In this document: piece after piece, positions 38,338 through 48,000 of the stretch
How positions within the stretch are numbered: the first letter of the stretch is position 1
Layout: each line of letters starts with the position of its first letter
From: Rhodanobacter lindaniclasticus
GTDB lineage: Bacteria > Pseudomonadota > Gammaproteobacteria > Xanthomonadales > Rhodanobacteraceae
DNA length: 64,000 nucleotides
Assembly (NCBI RefSeq): GCF_004799035.1
Contig: NZ_MWIO01000031.1
Location: 1-64,000 of the forward strand
Direction: 5' to 3'
Translations under genes and position numbers: made by a program
The notes under the pieces: model-generated
Seen by the model: the letters and a program-made list of their open reading frames with translations, nothing else
The model's database searches: none
What the model was told of the DNA's origin: nothing

Positions 38338-38562
38338 TCGGCGTGATCGGGATCGAGCGCGTGACTCGGGGTGAAGAAACGACTGAGCCAGGCCATCACG
38401 ATCGGTGCCGCGCCCCATGGACGGATGCCTGCGTGCATCCGCTCGCCAACCCGCCCCGCACCATCGGCGGGGCCGCCACGATGGTAGCAGTCGCCGCACC
38501 TGCCGCGGGCGGCAGGCGGGCATGGCACGCGTTCTGCGCACGCCCCTGGTCGAGGCTGCACC

Positions 38563-41500
38563 TCAGCCCCCGCCGAGACGCTTGCGCAGGCGCGACCACA
38601 GGGAACTCTCCGCCGGCGACGGCGAGTCCGCGCCGGCTTCGGGCAACTCGACGGCCAGCGACGCCAGTGTGCCGGTAACCACGTTCAGCAGGCGCAGGCT
38701 TACGCCGGTCTCCTTGCGCACCCGGCTGGCGAACTCCACCGCCAGCATCGAGTGCCCGCCGAGGTCGAGGAAGTTGTCGTTGCGGCGAATCTCCTCCACG
38801 CCGATCAGTTCGCGCCAGAGGCCGGCGAGGTACAACTCGCGCGGGTCGCTCATCGTCTCGGCCACGGTCACGGCCTCGGCCTGCTGGCTGGACCGCGACT
38901 GCGCCACGACGGCCGCGGCGACAGGTTCGGGCAGCTGCTTGCGATCGATCTTGCCGTTGGGCGTCTTCGGCAACTGCGCCAGGGTCTCGATGTGCTGCGG
39001 CAACATGTAGGCGGGCAGCTGCTGGCGCAGGTGCTCGCGCAGGTCGCGGGCACCCGCCTCGACGTCGCCGTCCATCACCACGTACAGCACCATGCGCAGG
39101 TCGTTGTCGCCGAAGCGGCGCACCACCACCACGGACTCGTGCACCGCGGGATGACTGTCGGCGGCAGACTCGATGTCGCCCGGCTCGATGCGGAACCCGC
39201 GCACCTTGATCTGATGGTCGACACGCCCGTGGAAATGCAGCACGCCATGGCGCCAGGCACCCAGGTCGCCGGTGCAATACATGCGTGCGGTGCCGCCGAC
39301 GAAGGGATCGTCGACGAAGCGCTCGGCGGTCAGCTCCGGCTGGAACAGGTAGCCTGCAGCCACGCCGTCGCCACCGATCCAGATCTCGCCGATGACGCCC
39401 GGCGGCAGCGGCCGGCGTTGCGCGTCCAGTACGTAGATCCGCGTGTTGGCGATCGGCCTGCCCAGCGGCACCGTGTCGAGGTCCGGGCGGATGCGCGCCA
39501 CGGTGGACCAGATCGTGGTCTCGGTAGGTCCGTACAGGTTCCAGAACTCGCGGCAGCGGCCCGCCATGTTGCGCGCCACCACCAGCGGCAGCGCTTCCCC
39601 GCCGACGAACAGGCGCAACTGGTGCACCGCGCGATCCTGTCCGGTGTCCTGCAGCAGACGCAGCACCGAAGGCGTCACCTGCAGCACATTGCAACCGCTG
39701 CGGCCGATCAGGTCCCACATCTGGTTTGGCTCGTGCTGTTCCTCGTCGGTGGTGATGACCATGCGCCCACCCACGATCAGCGGCAGGTACAGCTCCAGCC
39801 CGGCAATGTCGAACGACAGCGTGGTGGCCGCGCACAAGGTGTCGTCCTGGGTGAAGCCCGGCTCGCGCGCCATCGCCAGCAGGAAGTTGACCAGGTTGCG
39901 ATGCAGGATCGCCACGCCCTTGGGCTTGCCGGTGGAGCCGGACGTGTACAGCACGTAGGCGGTGTCGTCACCGTGCACCTCGGGCAAGTTGCCCTCGCCC
40001 GCCGGCTGCGCCGCCAGCGCATCGACGTCGAGCAGTTCGCGACCCTCGGCGACCGCCGCCGGCAACAACGCCGCATCAGTGACCAACACATGCCGCAGCT
40101 GCGCATGGCCGGCCATGTAGTGCAGGCGATCCGGCGGGAAGCCGGGGTCCAGCGGCACGTAGGCGGCGCCGCTGCGCAACACGCCCAACACCGCCACCAG
40201 CATCGACAGGCTGCGCGGCACGCAGATGCCGACGCGATCGCCGCGGCCCAGGCCGTGACGGCCCAGCGCCATCGCGAGATTGCGGCTGGCCCGGTCGAGG
40301 CCGGCATAGTCCAGCTGCTCGCCCCTGCACTCGGCGGCGATGCGGCGTGGCGCGGCACGCATCTGCGGCTCGATCAGCGCGGGCAGGCCCAGCGTGCGGT
40401 CGTAGTCCATCGCGGTGGCGTTCCAGCCGGAGAGCACCTGCTGGCGCTCGACCGCGTCCATCAGCTCGAAGTCGCCCAGCGCACGCTGCGGCGAGGCCAC
40501 CGCCTGCGCCAGGATCTGCCGCAGGTAATCGGTCCAGCGCGCCACGCTGGGGGCGTCGAAGATGTCGGTGTTGTAGGTCAGGCCGCCGGAGAGCCCCTGC
40601 GCGTGCTCGATGAACCACAGGCCGACGTCGTCGGCCGCGCCGTGCTGGAACACCGGGATGTTCCGGTGTTCGAGGTCGCCCCAGCGGCCCGGGCGCAGGC
40701 GCACGTCCTGGAACGAGAACATGGCCTGGCTCAGCGGCGGGCGGCTGTCGTCGCGACGCAGGTTGAGGTCGATCACCAGTTGCTCGAACGGCACGTCGGC
40801 ACAGGCAAACGCATCCAGCACCACGCCACGCACCGCCTGCAGCGCGTCCAGGAACGAGGCGCCGTCTTCCAGCTGCACGCGCAGCGGCAGCGCGTTGACG
40901 AAGAAGCCCATCACCCGCTCCAGCTCGGGCGTGTCGCGACCGCGCACGGGTGTGTTCACGATCACCTCGCCCTGCCCGCTGAGCCGATGCAGCAGCACGC
41001 ACCAGGCGGTCAGCAACACCATGAACAGCGTGCCCTGGCCCTGCTGGCCGAGCTGGCGCATGTCGGCGGCCTGCTTTGCCGGCAGGTGGATCCATTCGGT
41101 GGCGCCGGCACCGCTCATCCGCGGCGGACGCGGACGGTCGAGCGGCAACTCCAGCGGCTCCAGCGCGCCGGCCAGACGCTTGCGCCAGTGCGCCAGCTGG
41201 CGTTTCAGTTCGTCGCCGCGCATCCACTGCGCATGCCATGCGGCGAAATCGGCGTACTCGACCACCAGCGGCGGCAACGCGGGTTCCCTGTCCGCGGCAC
41301 GCGCGGCATACAGCGCCGACATCTCCTCGTACAGCAGGTCGAACGACCAGCCATCCCAGATCACGTGATGCGGCATGAAGAAGAACACGTGCTCCTGCGC
41401 ATCGAGCCGGAACAATCGCACCCGGAACAGCGGCGGCGTGCCGAGATCGAACGGCTCGGCAATCAGTTCCTCCAGGCGCCGGGCCAGCACGGCCTCGCGC

Positions 41501-44500
41501 TCGACCGCGGCCACGCCGCACAGATCCTCCAGCGGCAACGCGACGTCGAGCTCGGCGTGGATGCGCTGCACCGCAGTCTTGTCGTCGAGCTCGATCGTGG
41601 TGCGCAAGGTCGGCTGACGCCGCACCATGTCGCGCAAGGCCTGTCCGAAGGCGGCCACGTTCATCGGCCCGCGCAGGCGATGCGCGGACGGCGCGTGGTA
41701 GACCACCTGACCGGGGTTGAGCTGCTCCAGGTACCAGACGCGCTGCTGCATCAGCGAGAGTGGCGCGCTGCCGCGATCGGCGAGCCGCGGGATCGCCGGC
41801 GGCGCCGGGCGCGCTTGCGCCGGATCGGCGTCCAGCGCGCGGATCGCCGCCGCCATCGCGGCCACGCTGGGGGCGTCGAACGCGGCGCGCAAGGACAGGC
41901 TCAATCCAAGTTCGCGATTGAGTCGGGCGATCCAGCGCGAGGCCAGCAGCGAATGGCCGCCCAGATCGAAGAAGTTGTCGTCCACGCCCGGGGCCTCGAC
42001 GCCCAGCGTCGCGGCCATCGCCGCGGCCACGTGCTGTTCGAGTTCGTCGCGCGGCGCCTGCTGTGCGCGCGTGCCGCTGCCGGTGGCCGCATCGGGTGCG
42101 GGCAGCCGCGCGCGATCGACCTTGCCGTTGGGCGACAGCGGGATCGCCGGCAACATCACGTAATGCGACGGCACCATGTATTCGGGCAGGTTCGCGCGCA
42201 GGTGCGCGGACAGCGCCGCCGGATCGGGGCTGGCGCCGGCCGCCGCGGCGATGTAGGCGACCAGGCGCATGTCACCGGGGCGATCCTCGCGCGCGAGCAC
42301 CACCGTCTGCGCCACCGTCGGGTGCGTGGCGAGGCGGTGTTCGATCTCGCCCAGCTCGATGCGGAAGCCGCGCAGCTTCACCTGGAAATCGTTGCGGCCG
42401 AGGTACTCGATGTTGCCGTCCGCGCGCCAGCGACCGAGGTCGCCGGTCTTGTATATGCGCGCGTCGGCGTCATGGGCGAACGGATCGGGCAGGAAGCGCT
42501 CGGCGGTCAGCGCCTCGCGGTTGAGGTAGCCGCGGCCGACCTGCACGCCACCGATGAAGATCTCGCCGGCCACGCCCACCGGCACCGGCTGGCCGTAGCC
42601 ATCGAGGATGTAGATGCGCGTGTTGGCCACCGGGCGGCCGATCGGAATGCTTGACGCGCCATCACCGGCCACGCACGCCCACGCGGTGACATCCACCGCC
42701 GCCTCGGTCGGGCCGTACAGGTTGTGCAGGCCGACGTCGGGCAACTGGCGGAAGAAGGCCGCGGCCAGTGCGGCCGGCAGCGCCTCGCCGCTGCAGATCA
42801 CCTGCTTGAGGCTGGCGCACGCCGCGGTATCACCGTGGTCGAGGAAGGCGTGCAGCATCGAGGGCACGAAGTGGATGGTGCTGACCTGCTCGCGCCGGAT
42901 GGTGTCGGCGAGGTAGGCCGGATCGCGATGGCCACCGGCACGCGCCATCACCAGCCGCGCGCCGCTCATCAGCGGCAGGAAGAACTCCCACACCGAGACA
43001 TCGAAACTGCACGGTGTCTTCTGCAGCACCACGTCGTGCGCATCGATGGCGAACATCGCTTGCATCCAGCGCAGGCGATTGACCACGCCGCGATGCTCGT
43101 TCATCGCCCCCTTGGGCAGGCCGGTGGAGCCGGAGGTGTAGATCACGTAGGCGAGGTGGCGGTCGTGCAGGCCGGCCGCCGCCGCGGTCGGGTTGGACGT
43201 CTCGCACGCGGCCCATGCCGGCACAGCCTCATCCAGCACCAGCCGCGGCACGGTGGGTGCCAGCGGAGCCAGCCGCGACACCAGTGCCTGCTGGGTCAGC
43301 AGCACCGCCGGCGCGCAGTCCTCCAGCATCCAGGCCAGGCGTTCGGCGGGATACTCCGGGTCGAGTGGCACGTACGCCGCGCCGGCTTTCAATATGGCCA
43401 GCAGGCCGACCACCAGCTCCAGCGAACGCTCGGCGCAGATCGCCACGCGCTGGTCGGGGCGCACGCCGGACGCGCGCAGATGGTGGGCGAGCCGATTGGC
43501 CTGCTCGTTCAACTGGCCGTAACTCAGCGTTGCGCCTTCATGCCTGACGGCGACAGCCTGCGGCGTGCACGCGACCTGCGCCTCGATCAACTCGTGGATG
43601 CACTGCCCGGCCGGATAGTCGACGTGGGTGGCGTTGAATTTCTCCAGCACCTTGCGCTGCTCGATGTCGGCCAGCAGCGGCAGCCGGCCGAACACCGTGT
43701 CGTCCTCGTCGCCGGCCATCGCCTGCAGCAGGGTCTGGTAGTGCCCCAGCCACTGACGGATGGTGGCGCCGTCGAACAGCTCGCGGTTGTACTGGCATTC
43801 CAGGCGCAGCTCGCCGTGGCTCTGCACCGCGTTGATCGCCAGCTCGAAGTTCTCGTGGCGGCGCGGGTTGCTGGCGAACTCCAGCTGCAGGCCGGGGAAC
43901 GCCGAATCCTCGTGGTCCAGCGCCTGGTCGATGTTGAACATCACGCTGACCAGCGGCAGCCGCGACGGGTCACGCCCGATGCGCAGCTTGCGCAACAAGG
44001 TACCGAAGGTCAGGCGCTGGTGTTCCAGCGCGTCCAGCAAGGTGGTTTGCGCCTGCTCGATGGCCAGCGCGGCGGGCTGGTCCAAGTCCGGCTCGAACAG
44101 CAGCGGCAAGGTGTTGACGCAATGACCGACCAGGGCATCGTGGCCGTCGATCGCCTGCCCGGCCGTGGGGATGCCGATCACCACCCGCGGCTGGTGCGCC
44201 AGCCGGATCAGCAAGGCAGCGAAACCGCCGAGCAGGGTAGCGAACAGGCTCGCACCGCGACGCGCGCCGAAGCGGCGGACCGCGGCGACCAGTTCCGCAT
44301 CCAGCGTCCAGTCCTCGCGGGCGGAGGCGAAGCCGCGGCGGGCCGGGCGCGGGCGATCGGTGGGCAGGTCGAGTACCGGAATCTCGCCTGCGTAGCGCGA
44401 CAACCAGTACTGCTCGTCCTGTGCGTACGCGGCATCCGGTTGACGGGCCTGGGCCAGCGCATAGTCGGCAAACGCTTCGGCCGGCGGCAGCGCTTCCACC

Positions 44501-45057
44501 GCGTGGCCGAGCCGCTGCGCATACAGCGTGCCGAGCTCGCGCACCAGCACCCACCACGACCAGCCGTCGCAGACGATGTGATGGGCAGTCAGGATGAGCA
44601 CATGCTCGTCGTGCGCCAGGCGCAGCAACTCGCCGCGCAGCAGGTGATCGCGACCCAGCGCGAACGGCGTTTCCACCGCCGCGGCGCGGCGCTCCTCCAG
44701 CGCCTGCTCGCGCCGCACCGGATCGGCAGCGGACAGATCCAGCAGCGGCAGCTCGAAGCTCACCTGCTCGCGCACGCACAGGGCTTCGCCATCCGGGCCG
44801 AAGCTGGCGCGCAACGCATCGTGCCGATCCAGCAGCGATTGCAGCGCGGCATGCAGTGCGACCGCATCGAGCACGCCGCGCAAGTGCAACGAGACCGATT
44901 CGTTGTAGGCCAGCGAGGCCTCGGCGCCGAGCTGGTCGGCCAGCCAGATTTCGCGTTGCGGCTCGGTGCTGGGCACCACGCGCGACAGCGTGCCGTCGGC
45001 GAAGGGGTCGTAGTCGACGGCGAGTGCCGCATCCCTGGCTGGAGTTCCGATACTCAT
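38563..45057 (-). CDS. Bimodular nonribosomal peptide synthetase, C-A-T-C-A-T
   Basis: A 2164-residue NRPS. Approximate domains: C1 20-450 (HHIVCDG near 160), A1 about 500-990 (YTSGSTGLPKG near 642), T1 near 1034 (LGGHSLL), C2 1080-1500 (HHVIWDG near 1232), A2 1560-2030 (TSGSTGKPKG near 1705) and T2 near 2100 (LGGHSML). No thioesterase or reductase follows: the protein ends about 60 residues after T2. By alignment to the GrsA pocket, A1 reads D-V-W-H-I-S-L-V-D, close to known serine codes (DVWHLSLID). A2 reads D-I-L-Q-F-G-L-I-W, close to glycine codes (DILQLGLIW). It should add Ser and then Gly to the chain from the upstream protein, which ends five bases before this start. Release is unexplained. 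Confidence 0.93.
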   Translation of the reverse strand: MSIGTPARDAALAVDYDPFADGTLSRVVPSTEPQREIWLADQLGAEASLAYNESVSLHLRGVLDAVALHAALQSLLDRHDALRASFGPDGEALCVREQVSFELPLLDLSAADPVRREQALEERRAAAVETPFALGRDHLLRGELLRLAHDEHVLILTAHHIVCDGWSWWVLVRELGTLYAQRLGHAVEALPPAEAFADYALAQARQPDAAYAQDEQYWLSRYAGEIPVLDLPTDRPRPARRGFASAREDWTLDAELVAAVRRFGARRGASLFATLLGGFAALLIRLAHQPRVVIGIPTAGQAIDGHDALVGHCVNTLPLLFEPDLDQPAALAIEQAQTTLLDALEHQRLTFGTLLRKLRIGRDPSRLPLVSVMFNIDQALDHEDSAFPGLQLEFASNPRRHENFELAINAVQSHGELRLECQYNRELFDGATIRQWLGHYQTLLQAMAGDEDDTVFGRLPLLADIEQRKVLEKFNATHVDYPAGQCIHELIEAQVACTPQAVAVRHEGATLSYGQLNEQANRLAHHLRASGVRPDQRVAICAERSLELVVGLLAILKAGAAYVPLDPEYPAERLAWMLEDCAPAVLLTQQALVSRLAPLAPTVPRLVLDEAVPAWAACETSNPTAAAAGLHDRHLAYVIYTSGSTGLPKGAMNEHRGVVNRLRWMQAMFAIDAHDVVLQKTPCSFDVSVWEFFLPLMSGARLVMARAGGHRDPAYLADTIRREQVSTIHFVPSMLHAFLDHGDTAACASLKQVICSGEALPAALAAAFFRQLPDVGLHNLYGPTEAAVDVTAWACVAGDGASSIPIGRPVANTRIYILDGYGQPVPVGVAGEIFIGGVQVGRGYLNREALTAERFLPDPFAHDADARIYKTGDLGRWRADGNIEYLGRNDFQVKLRGFRIELGEIEHRLATHPTVAQTVVLAREDRPGDMRLVAYIAAAAGASPDPAALSAHLRANLPEYMVPSHYVMLPAIPLSPNGKVDRARLPAPDAATGSGTRAQQAPRDELEQHVAAAMAATLGVEAPGVDDNFFDLGGHSLLASRWIARLNRELGLSLSLRAAFDAPSVAAMAAAIRALDADPAQARPAPPAIPRLADRGSAPLSLMQQRVWYLEQLNPGQVVYHAPSAHRLRGPMNVAAFGQALRDMVRRQPTLRTTIELDDKTAVQRIHAELDVALPLEDLCGVAAVEREAVLARRLEELIAEPFDLGTPPLFRVRLFRLDAQEHVFFFMPHHVIWDGWSFDLLYEEMSALYAARAADREPALPPLVVEYADFAAWHAQWMRGDELKRQLAHWRKRLAGALEPLELPLDRPRPPRMSGAGATEWIHLPAKQAADMRQLGQQGQGTLFMVLLTAWCVLLHRLSGQGEVIVNTPVRGRDTPELERVMGFFVNALPLRVQLEDGASFLDALQAVRGVVLDAFACADVPFEQLVIDLNLRRDDSRPPLSQAMFSFQDVRLRPGRWGDLEHRNIPVFQHGAADDVGLWFIEHAQGLSGGLTYNTDIFDAPSVARWTDYLRQILAQAVASPQRALGDFELMDAVERQQVLSGWNATAMDYDRTLGLPALIEPQMRAAPRRIAAECRGEQLDYAGLDRASRNLAMALGRHGLGRGDRVGICVPRSLSMLVAVLGVLRSGAAYVPLDPGFPPDRLHYMAGHAQLRHVLVTDAALLPAAVAEGRELLDVDALAAQPAGEGNLPEVHGDDTAYVLYTSGSTGKPKGVAILHRNLVNFLLAMAREPGFTQDDTLCAATTLSFDIAGLELYLPLIVGGRMVITTDEEQHEPNQMWDLIGRSGCNVLQVTPSVLRLLQDTGQDRAVHQLRLFVGGEALPLVVARNMAGRCREFWNLYGPTETTIWSTVARIRPDLDTVPLGRPIANTRIYVLDAQRRPLPPGVIGEIWIGGDGVAAGYLFQPELTAERFVDDPFVGGTARMYCTGDLGAWRHGVLHFHGRVDHQIKVRGFRIEPGDIESAADSHPAVHESVVVVRRFGDNDLRMVLYVVMDGDVEAGARDLREHLRQQLPAYMLPQHIETLAQLPKTPNGKIDRKQLPEPVAAAVVAQSRSSQQAEAVTVAETMSDPRELYLAGLWRELIGVEEIRRNDNFLDLGGHSMLAVEFASRVRKETGVSLRLLNVVTGTLASLAVELPEAGADSPSPAESSLWSRLRKRLGGG

Positions 45058-45062
45058 GATGA

Positions 45063-48000
45063 TCAACTGACCTTGGTGTAGCCGCCCGGTTGCCCGGGAA
45101 CCTGCACGAACCATGCCGGACGGCCGTCCGGTTCGCGGCCGATGCGCGCGCCAGGCAACGGCGGCTGGCGCGCGTCCATCACGTTGCGGGCGGTGGCGGT
45201 GCGCCGCGGCAGGAAGTCGGCCTCCTGCAACTCGATCACCGAATCCTTCCAGGCCTGCGTGATCTGCTGGAAGTCCGCCTCGCTGTGCGCCGAGGTGAAG
45301 AAGCAGGGGAAGTTGTCCAGGATGTGCACGCCGCGGCTGCGCATCATCGCGAACAGCAGATCCTGCAGCGGGTGTTCCTCCAGGAACTGGGTCTTCCAGA
45401 ACGACGCGAAGTGCTTGACCGCGATCGGCGCGCCCACTTCGTCGCAGAACGCATTGAGCTCGGCCGCCATCGCGCTGGTGCGCGCGTTGAGCCGTTCCTG
45501 CAGGCCGCTGCCCTGCTCCTTCATGTGCTGCAGCACCGCTTGCGCCGCCGCCAGCGCCAGCGGATGGCGCACGAAGGTGCCGGCGAAATAGGTGACGCCC
45601 ACGGTCGGCACCGAGTCGTCGCCGAACTGCCAGCTGCCGCCGTCGAGCGCATCCATGAACTCGCGCTTGCCGGCGATCACGCCGATCGGATAACCGCCGC
45701 CGACCACCTTGCCGTAGGTGGCGAGGTCCGCCTGGATGCCGAACAGCGCCTGGGTGCCGCCGGGATGGGCGCGGAAGCCGGTGACGATCTCGTCGAAGAT
45801 GCACAGCGTGCCGGACGCGGCGGTGATCTTGCGCACCTCGCGCAGGAAGTCGACCGGCTGGAAGTCGGGTCGCCGGCTCTGCACCGGCTCGATCAGCACG
45901 GCGGCCAGTTCGTTCGCACGCGAGCGGATGATCTCCAGCGACTCGGGCGTGCCGTAGTCCAGCACGATCACGTTCTCCGCCGTGTTGCGCATGATCCCCG
46001 GCGCCGCCGGTACCGCGCGCAGCTTCTTGGTGCCGCGCACGATCACCTCGTCGATGATGCCGTGGTAGGAGCCGCTGAACAGCACCACGGTGCTGCGCCC
46101 GGTGACCGTGCGCGCCACCCGCAGCGCACCCAGCACGGCTTCCGAACCGGTGTTGCACAGGGCGGCGCGGTCGTGTCCGGTGACTTCGCACACCAGCCGC
46201 GCCACTTCGCCGGCGAGCGGATGCTGCGGGCCGATCTCGTAGCCGAGATCGAGCTGGCGGCGGATCGCCTCCAGCACGAAATCCGGCTGCCAGCCGAACA
46301 GGCTCATGCCGAAGCCGTTCAGCGCATCCACGTATTCGTTGCCGTCCAGGTCCCACAGGCGAGAACCCTTGGAACGCTCGACCACCAGCGGGTAGACGAT
46401 CTCCTTGGTCAACGGGCGGAACCCGTTCACCACGCGCGGATCGGCCATGTGCGGGCGCTGCGCCTCGGTGTACTGCTTGGACTTGCGCGAGCGCGCCACG
46501 TAGCGCTCGATGAAACGGTCCAGTCGCTCGCGCTGGTGGCTGGACAGTTCCAGCTGGCCGTTGTCGATGCGTGCGATCGCGCCGAACGCCTTCTTGACGT
46601 CGTAGCGCGTGTGCGCCAGCGCCGCCTCCTCGTCGCGATCCGCGCTGGTCGATACGGGTGCCGCTGGCGGCGGCATTGCCACGCTGGCCGGCGGTGCCGC
46701 TTGCGGTGCGGGCGCGACGGGTGCGGCGGCGCTCGCCGTTCCCCCGAGCAAGGCCAGCTGCTGCGCCATCAGTTGCATCTGCTGGTCGATCACGTGACGC
46801 ACGTAGTCGTTGCCGCCCGCTCCCGCCGTCGGCAGCGCCGGCACGGCAAGCGTTGGCGCGGCGAGCGTCGGCGCAGCCACGGGGGCGGCGACCGGCGCGG
46901 CGACTGGCGCCGCCGGCGCGTCCGGTGGCATCTGCTCGTCCAGCAACGCCGCCAGCCGGTCCAGGCTGGCGTGGTCGACCATCAACTGGCGGAACGTCAC
47001 CTTGACCGGGAACACCCGCGACAGGTGCAGCGCGACCTGGGTCAGCATCAGGCTGTCCAGCCCGAGCTCGATGAAGTTGCTGGTGCTGTCGGCATCGTCC
47101 AGCTCGATCCCGGTGATGTCCTCGAACACCGCCTTGAGCTGGTTCACCAGCCGGGGGCGGCGATCGACGGGCGTGGCGACTTGCGGCATGGGGGCTTCCT
47201 CGGCCGCAGGCGCGGCGGCGACGGGTATCGGCATGACGAACGACGGCGCCGGCGACGCGGCCGGTGCGGCATCCAGCCAGCAACGCTGGCGTTCGAACGG
47301 ATAGGTGGGCAGGCGCACACGGCGACGGCGCGCGCGATGGTCGAGTCGAGTCGGATCCAGCGCCACGCCGCGGCACCACAGCTGGCCCGCGGCCTGCAGC
47401 AAGGCGGCGCGCTCCGCATCCGCCGCATCGGCCAGGCTGGGCACGGCGACGATGCGCTCGCGTGCGGCACCCAGTTGCTGGCGGGCGAGCGTGGTCAGCG
47501 TGTGGCGCGGGCCCACTTCCAGCAGCACGCGCGAAGGTGCGTCGAGCACCCGCGCCAGCGCGCTGGAGAAGCGCACCGGCACGCGCAGATGCTGCGTCCA
47601 GTAATCGATCGAGCCGGCCCGCGTGGCGTCGAGCCAGTCGCCCAGCGCGGTCGACACCAGCGGCAACTGCGGACGACCCAGCTCGACGGCGGCGAGCGCC
47701 TCGCGGAACGGCGCCAGCACCGGCTCCATCATCGCCGAATGGAAGGCGTGCGAGGTCTGCAGCAGGCGCGCGGCGATGCAGTCGGCTTCGAGCACCGCGC
47801 GGAAGTTCTCGATCGCGCCGGCCGGGCCGGCCACCACGCAGGCGCCCGGCGCGTTCTCCGCCGCCAGCGCCAGCTCGACCGGCAGCCGCACCTGCAGCGC
47901 ATCCAGCGGCAGGCGCACCGACAGCATCGCGCCAGCCGGCTGCGCCTGCATCAGCGCGCCGCGCCGCGCGACCAGCGCGATCGCGTCGCGCAGACTGAAC

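Noticed and set aside
38752-42654. 1300-codon plus-strand open frame opposite the NRPS
   Set aside because: GC-rich antisense shadow; rich in Arg/His/Gln/Ala with no domain, while the minus strand has intact NRPS motifs throughout.
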